In this document: positions 15,754-23,792 of the stretch, piece after piece | Numbering within the stretch: the first letter of the stretch is position 1 | How the letters are laid out: each line of letters opens with the position of its first letter | Assembly (NCBI RefSeq): GCF_964033635.1 | Contig: NZ_OZ035533.1 | Coordinates: forward strand, 1,736,001 to 1,800,000 | Direction: 5' to 3' | DNA: 64,000 nucleotides | From: Chitinophaga sp. MM2321 | GTDB lineage: Bacteria; Bacteroidota; Bacteroidia; Chitinophagales; Chitinophagaceae | Notes under the pieces: generated by a model | What the model saw: only the letters and a program-made list of their open reading frames with translations | The model's database searches: none | Told to the model about the DNA's origin: nothing | Program-made: the position numbers and the translations under genes

Positions 15754-17136
15754 TTATTTTTCCAGCATCATGAATAAATTATTGAGTGATTCTGCATATA
15801 GCGGATGTGCGAAAACCATATTTCGTATCTGCGTTGCCGTTATACCTCCAAGCATGGCCATTTGCAGGACAGACATGATCTCTCCGCCTTCAGTGCCAAT
15901 GATGGCAGCACCGAGGATCTGGCCGGTGTGTTCGTGTACAACCGCTTTCATAATGCCTTGTGTTTGCCCGGTTTCGATAGCGCGTGCTACTTTATCCATC
16001 GCCAGAGAGGCTATTTTAACCGGGTATCCCTGTTTCCTGGCCTGGCTTTCGGAAAGACCGATGCGTCCCAGCTGCGGGTCTGTAAACATGCAATAAGGCA
16101 CCTGCCGGTTTTTGACAGACAAGGCGCCTGCTTCAAAGAGATTTTTATATATAATGAGATGATCATTGTAGGAGATATGTGTGAATGCCGGTCCCCCTTT
16201 TACATCTCCCAGCGCATAGATGCCAGGGTTGCTGGTTTCCAGCGTATCATTGACTTGTATATATCCTTTCCCATCGGTAGTGACGTTGGTTTTGTCGAGA
16301 TGCAGCGCCGCGGTTTGCGGGGTACGGCCGGTGGCAACGAGTATATGCGATCCCGTTAGTGTTTTTTTACTGCTGCCATTGGCAATGTTTACCGTGATGC
16401 CTTTACTGGTGGTGCTGACCTTTTCCGCACTGGTAGCCGTAAAGATCCTGATCCCTTCATCTTCCAGGAAGTTTCTGATCACGGCTGCCACATCCGGATC
16501 TTCTTTTGATACCAGCTGCGGTGAGGGTTCCACTATGGTAACGTTACTGCCTAAACGCTGATAGAGTTGTCCCATTTCCAGGGCTATATAACCACCGCCC
16601 AGGATAATGAGTTCGGACGGTATCACCACTTCGTCCAGCAGGGTAGTGGAGGTGAGGTAGGGCACATCGCGCAGCCCGGGAATGTCCGGGATATAGGGTT
16701 TGGCGCCGGTATTGATAAAAATATGTTTGGCGGTAAGGGAGCTTTCCCCGCCGCCATGCAAGGCAACGGTGAGTGTTTTGTTTCCGCTGAAAGCGGCGCT
16801 GCCATGAATGATGGTGAGGCCCTTTGTTTTTTCGAGCCCGTTTGTTGTGCCGTTCCTGAACTGCAATACGATATCATCTTTGCGTGCCACAATAGCCGGA
16901 AGATCTACCGTATATCCTTTGGTGAGAATGCCCCAGGACTTGCTGTTGGCAACAGTATTAGCTACTTTTGCACAGGCTATCATCGCTTTGGTAGGCGTAC
17001 AACCATCGTTGATACAAGTACCGCCAAGATAGCGTTGCTCAATGATAGCAGTTTTCCATCCTTTTTTTGCGAGTTTTTTAGCCAGCGGCGTACCGCCTTG
17101 TCCTGAGCCGATAACAATTGCATCAAATTTTTCCAT
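15754..17136 (-). CDS. FAD-dependent pyridine nucleotide-disulfide oxidoreductase, mercuric-reductase-like
   Basis: A 460-residue class I flavoprotein disulfide reductase. It begins with the FAD-binding GSGQGGTPLAKKLAKKGW (12-29), then the redox-active pair in GGTCINDGCTPTK (CxxxxC), an NAD(P)H Rossmann motif GGGYIALEMG, the second FAD motif ALGDVKGGPAF, and a C-terminal dimerisation domain with HPLYAES, giving the catalytic His-Glu. It lacks the heavy-metal-associated N-terminal domain and the C-terminal vicinal cysteines of true MerA, and no mer genes are near. It is the first gene of the operon leading to the ABC genes and egtBD (44-bp gap), so reduction of a low-molecular-weight disulfide, possibly linked to ergothioneine, is a hypothesis only. 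Confidence 0.85.
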   Translation of the reverse strand: MEKFDAIVIGSGQGGTPLAKKLAKKGWKTAIIEQRYLGGTCINDGCTPTKAMIACAKVANTVANSKSWGILTKGYTVDLPAIVARKDDIVLQFRNGTTNGLEKTKGLTIIHGSAAFSGNKTLTVALHGGGESSLTAKHIFINTGAKPYIPDIPGLRDVPYLTSTTLLDEVVIPSELIILGGGYIALEMGQLYQRLGSNVTIVEPSPQLVSKEDPDVAAVIRNFLEDEGIRIFTATSAEKVSTTSKGITVNIANGSSKKTLTGSHILVATGRTPQTAALHLDKTNVTTDGKGYIQVNDTLETSNPGIYALGDVKGGPAFTHISYNDHLIIYKNLFEAGALSVKNRQVPYCMFTDPQLGRIGLSESQARKQGYPVKIASLAMDKVARAIETGQTQGIMKAVVHEHTGQILGAAIIGTEGGEIMSVLQMAMLGGITATQIRNMVFAHPLYAESLNNLFMMLEK

Positions 17137-17349
17137 ACCTGATGAGTTTTAAACGCGGAGCCAAAGATTATACCAGGGGAGAGGATAAATTTAAAGAAAA
17201 AATTATGAATAACCCATTACGAAATTTGAGAAAGATATTATGTGTAGGAATTAAATCAGAAGGGCTGCAAAGCGGCGTCACCGTATCGTTGGTAGCAAAA
17301 AGTGTTCTTTTTCATAATCGTGGCTTTTATCTTACAGAAAAGGAGCTTA

Positions 17350-17379
17350 CCCTTCGTAATTTGTAATTCTTTATCTTTG
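17350..17379 (+). promoter_or_regulatory. dusB promoter block, copy of 1601-1630
   Basis: TATCTTTG at 17372-17379 is a clean Bacteroidota -7 element, 22 bp before the dusB start. The 30-base block ending here agrees at 27 of 30 positions with the one before the S9 peptidase gene and has an internal GTAATT/GTAATT direct repeat. A start site a few bases downstream would leave a leader of roughly 15 nt. Confidence 0.6.
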
Positions 17380-17401
17380 CGCTTCCGGAAAAAATATTGA
17401 T

Positions 17402-18439
17402 TTGGTAAAGATTGACAACATAATACTGCCCGATTTCCCGCTGTTGCTGGCTCCCATGGAAGATGTAAGTGATCCTCCGTTCCGTGCTGTGTGCAAAGAT
17501 GCGGGGGCGGACCTGATGTATACTGAATTTATATCAAGTGAAGGGCTGATCCGGGATGCGATCAAGTGCCGCAAGAAACTGGATATTTTTGAATACGAAC
17601 GGCCTGTAGGTATACAGATCTTTGGTGGTGATGAAGATAGTCTGGCCATGGCAGCCCGGATTGTGGATGTAACCAATCCGGATCTACTGGATATTAACTT
17701 TGGCTGCCCGGTAAAGAAAGTGGCAGGAAAAGGCGCAGGAGCAGGGGTATTGAAGGATCTTGACCTCATGGTACGCCTCACAGCCGCCTGTGTAAAGGCC
17801 ACCAAGCTGCCCGTAACGGTGAAAACCAGGCTAGGTTGGGATGATGACACCAAGAATATTGAAGAAGTAGCAGAACGCCTCCAGGACGTGGGCATCAAGG
17901 CATTGGCGATACATGGCCGCACCCGATGCCAGATGTATAAAGGCGAGGCCGACTGGACCCTGATCGGCAAAGTAAAGAACAATCCCCGTATACATATTCC
18001 CATTTTCGGGAACGGCGATATCAATACGCCGCAGAAAGCACTGGAATATAAGAACCGCTATGGCGTTGATGGTATCATGATCGGTCGTGCTGTAATCGGT
18101 TATCCATGGCTATTCCGCGAAATAAAGCATTATGTGCAGACCGGTGAAATACTGGCCGGCCCTACACTGGAAGAACGGATCGCTGTGAGTAAGAAGCACC
18201 TGCGTTTTTCTGTAGAATGGAAAGGCCCCGTTGCCGGTATCAATGAAATGCGTGGCTGCTATGCCAACTACCTCAAGGGATTACCTAATATCAAGGAATT
18301 CCGCAGCCGCCTCGTAGTGCTGAAAACTGTAGCTGAAGTGGAAGCTGTGCTGGATGAAATTGAAGCGCATTACAAGGGGATAGAAATGGAAAATGCACCG
18401 ATTGAACTGATTGATTATCATCAAAACTGTCCGTTGTAA
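17402..18439 (+). CDS. dusB: tRNA-dihydrouridine synthase DusB
   Basis: A 345-residue FMN enzyme that reduces uridine to dihydrouridine in tRNA. It is a TIM barrel followed by a C-terminal helical domain. Diagnostic segments are APMEDVSDPPFR (substrate and FMN loop), INFGCPVKKV with the catalytic Cys, KTRLGWD, IHGRTR and GNGDI...GVDGIMIGRA. The only plausible start is the TTG at 17402: no in-frame ATG or GTG occurs before the conserved N-terminus, and the promoter ends about 15 nt upstream. It is transcribed alone, divergent from the oxidoreductase-egt operon. Function is near certain; the exact Dus subgroup is by resemblance to DusB. Confidence 0.93.
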   Translation: MVKIDNIILPDFPLLLAPMEDVSDPPFRAVCKDAGADLMYTEFISSEGLIRDAIKCRKKLDIFEYERPVGIQIFGGDEDSLAMAARIVDVTNPDLLDINFGCPVKKVAGKGAGAGVLKDLDLMVRLTAACVKATKLPVTVKTRLGWDDDTKNIEEVAERLQDVGIKALAIHGRTRCQMYKGEADWTLIGKVKNNPRIHIPIFGNGDINTPQKALEYKNRYGVDGIMIGRAVIGYPWLFREIKHYVQTGEILAGPTLEERIAVSKKHLRFSVEWKGPVAGINEMRGCYANYLKGLPNIKEFRSRLVVLKTVAEVEAVLDEIEAHYKGIEMENAPIELIDYHQNCPL

Positions 18440-18543
18440 CCCACTTGCACATAGTACGGATTTTAATTATCTTCCCGTATAATCAGATTTTATAACATTT
18501 CTTAATATTATGTGTTATTCTGTTATATCATAAAATCCGCTCA

Positions 18544-19113
18544 ATGATCAAAACAAACCTTCCTGCCTTTGGATTATTTTTGTTGGCGATGATAGCCTGC
18601 AATACTCCTTCTTCCAAAGAAAACCCATTGCTCAAAAGCAGCACAGCATTGCCAGACAGCACGGCGTATAGTGATATCCGTTATCGCGACCAGCAACAGA
18701 TAGAGAAAGTAATACTGGGTTTCTGCGAAAACTTCGATAACGCTACGCTGAACAAGTGCCTGGAATACATGGACGATAGCATCCGGGGAGAAATTGATGG
18801 CGTAAAACTAAAAGGTAAACAGCACTGGGAGGCCAAAATAGAACAATTGGTGAGCAGTGTGAAAGGCAGCCATTTTCAACCCAGGCATCTCTTATCCAAC
18901 ATGCAGTTTGCCGCCGCTCCAAATGACACTGTAAAGGTCAGCATGTATGCATCCTGTCTCTGGACAGACCTGTTGTCCGGACAAATCCAGCTCATGTCTG
19001 TTGGCTATTACAAAGGGAAAATGGTGCGAAAAGATGGTAAGTGGTATATAGCGGTACTCAATTCTTTACCGGATAGCAGGTTAGTAAAGAATTTTTATAA
19101 GGATCAGGATTAA
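18544..19113 (+). CDS. Lipoprotein with SnoaL/NTF2-like fold, function unknown
   Basis: A 189-residue putative lipoprotein. The signal sequence ends at a Cys (LLAMIAC, about residue 19) followed by Asn-Thr, consistent with lipid anchoring. The mature part from about residue 50 (DQQQIEKVILGFCENFDNAT...) reads as an NTF2-like alpha+beta cone of the SnoaL/DUF4440 type, with a final strand containing DGKWYIAVLNSLPD. Such proteins bind or act on small molecules, but no catalytic residue can be named. A strong intrinsic terminator follows at 19144-19171, so this is a single-gene transcript. Confidence 0.7.
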   Translation: MIKTNLPAFGLFLLAMIACNTPSSKENPLLKSSTALPDSTAYSDIRYRDQQQIEKVILGFCENFDNATLNKCLEYMDDSIRGEIDGVKLKGKQHWEAKIEQLVSSVKGSHFQPRHLLSNMQFAAAPNDTVKVSMYASCLWTDLLSGQIQLMSVGYYKGKMVRKDGKWYIAVLNSLPDSRLVKNFYKDQD

Positions 19114-19143
19114 TCAGCCGCACAGGTACACGATAATCATAGT

Positions 19144-19171
19144 AAGCCGGGCTTTATGCCCGGCTTTTTTT
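19144..19171 (+). terminator. Rho-independent terminator
   Basis: AAGCCGGGC, loop TTTAT, then GCCCGGCTT running into seven T residues. It lies 31 bp after the stop codon of the lipoprotein gene and isolates it from the DUF4198 gene. Confidence 0.88.
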
Positions 19172-19276
19172 ATGCCGCTGTATTTTTCCCGATTACATAA
19201 ATCTTTTTACCAAATGTAAAAACGTCCGGGCCGGCAGTGTATTATTTTTGTTCATCATCATCATTAATACGTACAC

Positions 19277-19984
19277 ATGAAAACAAAAATATTATTAAGC
19301 CTGTTGCTCGTATGCTGTTGCAGCAGCGTTTTTGCTCATATGCTCTGGATAGAAGCCTCTTCAAAGGGCGTTAAAGGGAAACAACAGGAAGTGAAAGTGT
19401 ATTACGGTGAATACACCGAACATGCGCCTGAAAAAATTGATGCCTGGTATTCTGATGTGAAATCATTTACCTTATGGCTGATAAGCCCTGATAATAAGAA
19501 AACAGCATTAACCTGCACCACAGAGGGCGATCATTTCACCACGAATTTCACGCCATCGGAAGATGGTATTTATACATTGGCTATTTCCCATAATGCAAAG
19601 GATCTGGGCGGTACTACCCTGTACCAGTTCAATGCCACTGCGAGGGTAGCGGTGGGGAAATCCGCTGTTGTGGGCACCGGCAATCATGAGCTGACGGCCA
19701 ATGTAACACCGGGTAAAACGTATAAAGTAAAGCAGCAGGTAGCTATTAAGAGCCTGTTTAAAGACCAGCCTACTGATAAGATACAGGTAGCTGTTTTTTC
19801 TCCCAGCGGCTGGAACTGCACGGTGGTAACCGATGCAAACGGGGAAGCTTCTTTTGTGCCTTTATGGCCCGGCACTTATATGTTGGAAGCGACTAAAATG
19901 AATAAAGAAGATGGTGCGCTGAATGATATTGCATATAAGGGTGTATGGCGCAATGCGACTATTGCCTTTGAAGTAGAAAAGTAA
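19277..19984 (+). CDS. DUF4198 domain-containing exported protein
   Basis: A 235-residue periplasmic protein. A signal peptide (MKTKILLSLLLVCCCSSVFA) is cleaved just before HMLWIE, the His-rich start typical of DUF4198/NikM-like proteins, where the exposed N-terminal His may bind metal. Two beta-sandwich parts follow: an Ig-like domain (about 35-130) and a carboxypeptidase-regulatory-like C-terminal part with TDANGEASFVPLWPGTYML. Family members sit next to nickel/cobalt or TonB transporters; none is next to this gene. A -7 element TATTTTTG lies at 19243-19250. A terminator (20004-20040) follows. Confidence 0.82.
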   Translation: MKTKILLSLLLVCCCSSVFAHMLWIEASSKGVKGKQQEVKVYYGEYTEHAPEKIDAWYSDVKSFTLWLISPDNKKTALTCTTEGDHFTTNFTPSEDGIYTLAISHNAKDLGGTTLYQFNATARVAVGKSAVVGTGNHELTANVTPGKTYKVKQQVAIKSLFKDQPTDKIQVAVFSPSGWNCTVVTDANGEASFVPLWPGTYMLEATKMNKEDGALNDIAYKGVWRNATIAFEVEK

Positions 19985-20003
19985 GTTTTTTTTCTGTTGG
20001 TGT

Positions 20004-20040
20004 TGCGTCAGGGATAGCTGATCCCTGGCGCACTTTTTTT
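20004..20040 (+). terminator. Rho-independent terminator overlapping the end of the convergent gene
   Basis: TGCGTCAGGGAT, a short loop, ATCCCTGGCGCA, then eight T residues. It ends the DUF4198 transcript. The same bases encode the last residues (about APGISYP) and stop of the convergent class V aminotransferase gene. Confidence 0.8.
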
Positions 20041-21150
20041 TATGACAGCCAATAACGTATCTATATCTTCCTCATTATTATAAAAGTTCAGCGCAATCGT
20101 CAGCATATTATTTTTATAGCGCGCAGCTATATGGTGTTGTTCTATAGCGGTATATTGTTCCGGTGTAACGGCCAGCCGCTGTATAGTGGAGAGGTGACCG
20201 GCAGCATAGTCTGATAATACCCGGATATTATTTTCTTTTGCTCTTTTATGAAGATAGTTTATCAGCGTTTGTACGTAAGCGTTAATCTCCGGTATCCCGA
20301 TCCCGTTTAGGTATTGTAAGGCTTCCCCCAATAACAGGATGTTGAGGAATGGAGGGGTACCTGTTTCAAAAACAGTGGCGTCTTCCTTGGGCGTGAATTG
20401 TGTGTAATCCTGCGCTGTGTCAAAGTCCGGTAACGGATAGTTTACGTTGTACCACCCCATTACCTGCGGCGGATATTTGTCCAGTATTTTTTTTGAGACG
20501 TACATGCCGCCGCTACCATACCCCGCGGTTACCCATTTGTAGGCATGGAAAATGAGGATATCGATATTATATTCCTGTACATCTATGGGGTATACACCAA
20601 AGGATTGGGTAGCATCCACTATATGCACGAGTCCATGTTTCCGGCAGAGGGCTCCTATTGCTTTCAGGTCTTGCCGGAAGCCGGTCCGGAACAACACATG
20701 GCTGGTGATCAGCAGCCTGGTGGCAGGTGTAATCTGGTTTTCAATAGCTGTTATACTGATCTCCCCGGCTGCATTACTATCAACAAATTGAATATGATGG
20801 CCATGGTGCATCCAGGGAACGAAGCCGGTAGGAAATTCATCCCGCATGGTGAGTACATCATAGTGTTTCGGAAACATGCCCACAAGGAGGCCCATGGCCT
20901 GGGAGGTATTGGTGATAAAGGCTATTTCCGTTGCCTTTGCCTGGATCATATCCGCCAATAATGTCCGTGTTTGGGTCACTTGCCGGCCCCATTCCGGCAT
21001 CACCAGTTTCCCTTTCTCACTCAATGCTGTCAGCAGTTGCTGCGCCTTTTGTACATAGGGTGTACTTACAGGGCCACCGCCATTAGTGGCCAGGTACACG
21101 TAGTTTTTACATGCAGGATAATCTGCTCTTATTTTACGCCATTTATCCAT
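20008..21150 (-). CDS. Aminotransferase class V-fold PLP enzyme
   Basis: A 380-residue cytoplasmic PLP enzyme of the class V (cysteine desulfurase / isopenicillin-N-epimerase-like) group. The PLP Asp is in VHIVDATQSFG and the Schiff-base Lys in FHAYKWVTAGYGSGG. LYS is preceded by HAY where desulfurases have GHK. The region around VFETGTPPFLNIL fits the family. No desulfurase cysteine loop is evident. EgtE, the C-S lyase that finishes ergothioneine, belongs to this fold, and egtBD lie about 7 kb away, but the genes are not in one operon, so the reaction is open. It follows the antiporter gene by 32 bp. Confidence 0.82.
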   Translation of the reverse strand: MDKWRKIRADYPACKNYVYLATNGGGPVSTPYVQKAQQLLTALSEKGKLVMPEWGRQVTQTRTLLADMIQAKATEIAFITNTSQAMGLLVGMFPKHYDVLTMRDEFPTGFVPWMHHGHHIQFVDSNAAGEISITAIENQITPATRLLITSHVLFRTGFRQDLKAIGALCRKHGLVHIVDATQSFGVYPIDVQEYNIDILIFHAYKWVTAGYGSGGMYVSKKILDKYPPQVMGWYNVNYPLPDFDTAQDYTQFTPKEDATVFETGTPPFLNILLLGEALQYLNGIGIPEINAYVQTLINYLHKRAKENNIRVLSDYAAGHLSTIQRLAVTPEQYTAIEQHHIAARYKNNMLTIALNFYNNEEDIDTLLAVIKKSAPGISYP

Positions 21151-21156
21151 CGGTAA

Positions 21157-21184
21157 ATCTTTTATAATCCTTTAACCCTGGTCT
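21157..21184 (-). repeat. Half-site of the GACCAGG-type repeat
   Basis: On the minus strand the antiporter stop codon runs into TAGACCAGGGTTAAAGGATT, resembling one arm of the inverted repeats at 3817-3946 and 7431-7546, but no matching second arm is present. The aminotransferase start codon (21150) follows at once. Confidence 0.5.
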
Positions 21185-22418
21185 ATTTAACCATTGCATT
21201 CACCACTTTGTTCAGGGTAAGTCCCTGTACAATGATGGAGAAGAGTACTACAAAGTAGCTGGCAGACAGGATAATCTCTTTGTAGGCGGAATCCGGCAAA
21301 GACAATGCCAGTGCCACGGAGATGCCACCGCGCAAACCTGCCCATACAAGAATAGTAATGCTTTTATAGTTTGTTTTGAGTGATTGTTTCAGAAGAATGG
21401 AAGGCACCGTAATACTTAATCCCCTGGCAACCAGTACAAAGGCAGTAGCAAACAAACCGGTGAGCCAGTAGTCTTTCAGGAACGGCATCACCACAATCTG
21501 CAACCCTATCATCACAAAGAGAATGGTATTGAGTAGTTCATCAATCAGGTTCCATATATTATGAAAGTAGCGTTGCATATCTTCCGATTGTTTGGTACCC
21601 AGGGAAGTATTGCCCAGGATCAGACCTGCGGTAACTGCCGCCAGCGGAATAGATACATGCAGCATGGCGCCCACCACAGAAATGACCATCACCATAGATA
21701 AAGACACCATGACAATGATCTGGAAATCATCTACCCGTTTCATGGTTCTGTAAGCCACCAGGGCAGATACGGCGCCCAACAGGATGCCGCCGAAAACTTC
21801 CTGGGAAAACAAGGCCGCTGTATGTGCAAAAGTTACATGCGGATCGGTCTGACCCGCCACTTCCTTCAGGATTACAAAGAGGATGATGCCGGTACCATCG
21901 TTCAGCAGCGACTCTCCGCCTATGATTGTTTCCAGTGAAGAAGGGACTTTTGATTTTTTTAACAGCGACAACACCGCCACAGGGTCTGTAGGGGAGATGA
22001 GCGCCCCGAACAGCAGGCAGTAAACAAGCGGTAGCTCAATATGTAAAAGTTCTGTTGCCCAATAGAGGAGGAACCCGAAAATAAAGGTAGAGCCAATTAC
22101 GCCCACTGTACTCAATATCAGCACCGGATATTTTTGTTCCTTGAGTTTATCAAAATCAAAATGCAAGGCGCTGGCAAACAGCAGGAAGCCTAACATAATA
22201 TCCAGCAATGTGCCGGTGAAATCTATGCTTTGTGTAAGATCTTTAATGAAGGCATAAGCAGCTGGGAATATTTTACCGGTAAATAAGATCAACAGGGATA
22301 GTAAGAGCGAAACCACGATCACGCCTATTGTTCCGGGTAATTTAATGAATCGGTTATTGATGTAGGAAATCAATGCGCTGATAGTGACGAGAGCTGTAAT
22401 GATCGTAAATGTATTCAT
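21183..22418 (-). CDS. Cation:proton antiporter, NhaP/CPA1 type
   Basis: A 411-residue inner-membrane protein with about 12 hydrophobic segments. The CPA1 signatures are visible: SPTDPVAVLSLLKKSKVP, with the Thr-Asp-Pro of the unwound ion-binding helix, GGESLLNDGTGIILF with the Asn-Asp pair that binds Na+ or protons in electroneutral exchangers, and WAGLRGGISVALALSLP near the C-terminus. There is no long cytoplasmic tail, so regulation by such a domain is unlikely. It exchanges Na+ (or Li+/K+) for protons and contributes to pH and salt balance. Probably co-transcribed with the aminotransferase 32 bp downstream. The upstream 22419-22582 stretch is A-rich and empty. Confidence 0.9.
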   Translation of the reverse strand: MNTFTIITALVTISALISYINNRFIKLPGTIGVIVVSLLLSLLILFTGKIFPAAYAFIKDLTQSIDFTGTLLDIMLGFLLFASALHFDFDKLKEQKYPVLILSTVGVIGSTFIFGFLLYWATELLHIELPLVYCLLFGALISPTDPVAVLSLLKKSKVPSSLETIIGGESLLNDGTGIILFVILKEVAGQTDPHVTFAHTAALFSQEVFGGILLGAVSALVAYRTMKRVDDFQIIVMVSLSMVMVISVVGAMLHVSIPLAAVTAGLILGNTSLGTKQSEDMQRYFHNIWNLIDELLNTILFVMIGLQIVVMPFLKDYWLTGLFATAFVLVARGLSITVPSILLKQSLKTNYKSITILVWAGLRGGISVALALSLPDSAYKEIILSASYFVVLFSIIVQGLTLNKVVNAMVK

Positions 22419-22582
22419 AGAGCAAAAATTCTAATATTTATCATCTTCCCTGGTCCGGTATTTCGATATTGAAATGCCAGAAATTGACAAATGAAAAATA
22501 AAAAAAATGAAAAAAAATATTCCAGAGGCTGATAAAGATATAAAATTCATTTACAAATCAGCTACTGATCAGCATTAGCTGG

Positions 22583-22924
22583 TTACTTTTTTTTCGAAGG
22601 CTTCGCAATCCGGTTAAATTCTAATGCCATTTTAATCCAGTGTTCCAGTTGTTTTTTTGTTTGCAGTACGGTGTCACTGACAAAAAAATAACCGGCCATT
22701 GTTCTGCCGCCATGAATCATAGGCGTACATTCCTCTTCTTCCGGCAGCGTATCAGACAGGGAAGGGTCCAGGCGTACCATCATTGTATCAGGGCGCACGC
22801 CCACGCACATCTTATCATTTACCATGAAGCATAAACCACCGAACATTTTCTTTTCTTCCACTTTGTGGGTGGATGCAGCCAGCAGTTCGCGTACACGATC
22901 TGCGAGTTTTTCGTTGTACGACAT
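22583..22924 (-). CDS. TfoX/Sxy N-terminal domain protein
   Basis: A 113-residue cytoplasmic protein consisting only of the TfoX N-terminal domain: MSYNEKLADRVRELL, KKMFGGLCFMVNDKMCVGV and the final amphipathic helix (KKQLEHWIKMALEFNRIA), ending in a basic tail. TfoX/Sxy of gamma-proteobacteria regulates competence with CRP, but that needs the second domain, absent here. Stand-alone copies are common in Bacteroidota and their role is unknown. It has its own short transcript, divergent from the ThuA gene. Confidence 0.85.
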   Translation of the reverse strand: MSYNEKLADRVRELLAASTHKVEEKKMFGGLCFMVNDKMCVGVRPDTMMVRLDPSLSDTLPEEEECTPMIHGGRTMAGYFFVSDTVLQTKKQLEHWIKMALEFNRIAKPSKKK

Positions 22925-22987
22925 ATGAATGGGTTTGAGTGATAGTATCGTAAAGATAAGGTGCTTATATTGTATTAAAATGATCTT

Positions 22988-23785
22988 ATGGGTACCGGAC
23001 TTTTAAAGCATGTTATCCTGTTTATATGGCTGCTCCTGCCGACGTTGCCGGTAGGACAGGGAATCGGTAATGAGCATCACAACGTATTGAAAGCGCCCAG
23101 GTTCCGGGTACTGGCGCTGGCACAGGTAGGCGGCCATCATGAGGCCTACTCCAAAGCGGCCCGCGTGTGGCTGGACAAGCTGGCGGCCGACAGTGGTTTT
23201 GCAATAGACTATATCACCAATACCGATAAAATAGATTCGGCATATCTCGGAAAACATCAGCTCTTTCTACAACTTGACTATGCGCCCTATGGCTGGAAAC
23301 CATCAGCAGAAAAGGCTTTCATTCAATACATAACGGAAGGCCGCGGCGGATGGATCGGTTTCCATCATGCCAGCCTATTAGGGGAGTTCGACGGATTTCC
23401 TATGTGGTCGTGGTTTTATCAGTTTATGGGCAACATCCGTTTTAAAGATTATATCGCTGATTTTGTTTCGGGTAAAGTGAAAGTGGAAGATAGCACGCAT
23501 CCGGTTATGAAAGGCGTGCCCGCTACTTTTGTGATTGATAAGGAAGAATGGTATACCTATGACAGGAGTCCACGGCCGGATGTACACGTGTTGGCCAGCG
23601 TAGATGAAACCAGTTACCAGCCCGCCACCACAAAGAAAATGGGGGATCATCCTGTTATCTGGACAAACCCCCGTTACCCTGCACGCAATGTTTATGTCTT
23701 TATGGGACACAGTCCTGCGCTATTTAACAGTAACGCCTATACGACGTTATTCCGCAATGCAATTTTCTGGGCAGCGCAAAAATAA
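22988..23785 (+). CDS. ThuA-like domain protein, exported
   Basis: A 265-residue protein with an N-terminal signal peptide (about residues 1-24) and a ThuA-type class-I glutamine-amidotransferase-like domain. Typical pieces are RVLALAQVGGHHEAY, the strand-turn GWIGFHHASLL (with His where true amidotransferases place the nucleophile), DSTHPVMKGVP, and the closing PVIWTNPRYPARNVYVFMGH. The family was named from trehalose utilisation and is often found with sugar-related oxidoreductases; no enzymatic reaction is firmly known. Start at 22988 is supported by the signal peptide. It is convergent with the Bcr-type exporter gene, with 7 bp between stops. Confidence 0.87.
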   Translation: MGTGLLKHVILFIWLLLPTLPVGQGIGNEHHNVLKAPRFRVLALAQVGGHHEAYSKAARVWLDKLAADSGFAIDYITNTDKIDSAYLGKHQLFLQLDYAPYGWKPSAEKAFIQYITEGRGGWIGFHHASLLGEFDGFPMWSWFYQFMGNIRFKDYIADFVSGKVKVEDSTHPVMKGVPATFVIDKEEWYTYDRSPRPDVHVLASVDETSYQPATTKKMGDHPVIWTNPRYPARNVYVFMGHSPALFNSNAYTTLFRNAIFWAAQK

Positions 23786-23792
23786 AAAGGTT

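Noticed and set aside
15754..17136. Mercury-resistance operon (MerA)
   Set aside because: No heavy-metal-binding N-terminal domain, no C-terminal cysteine pair, no merR/merT/merP nearby.
17118..17366. Plus-strand open frame between the oxidoreductase and dusB
   Set aside because: It overlaps the oxidoreductase start and the dusB promoter, and shows no family features.
22583..22924. Competence regulator TfoX/Sxy
   Set aside because: Only the N-terminal domain is present; single-domain copies are widespread and have no shown link to competence.
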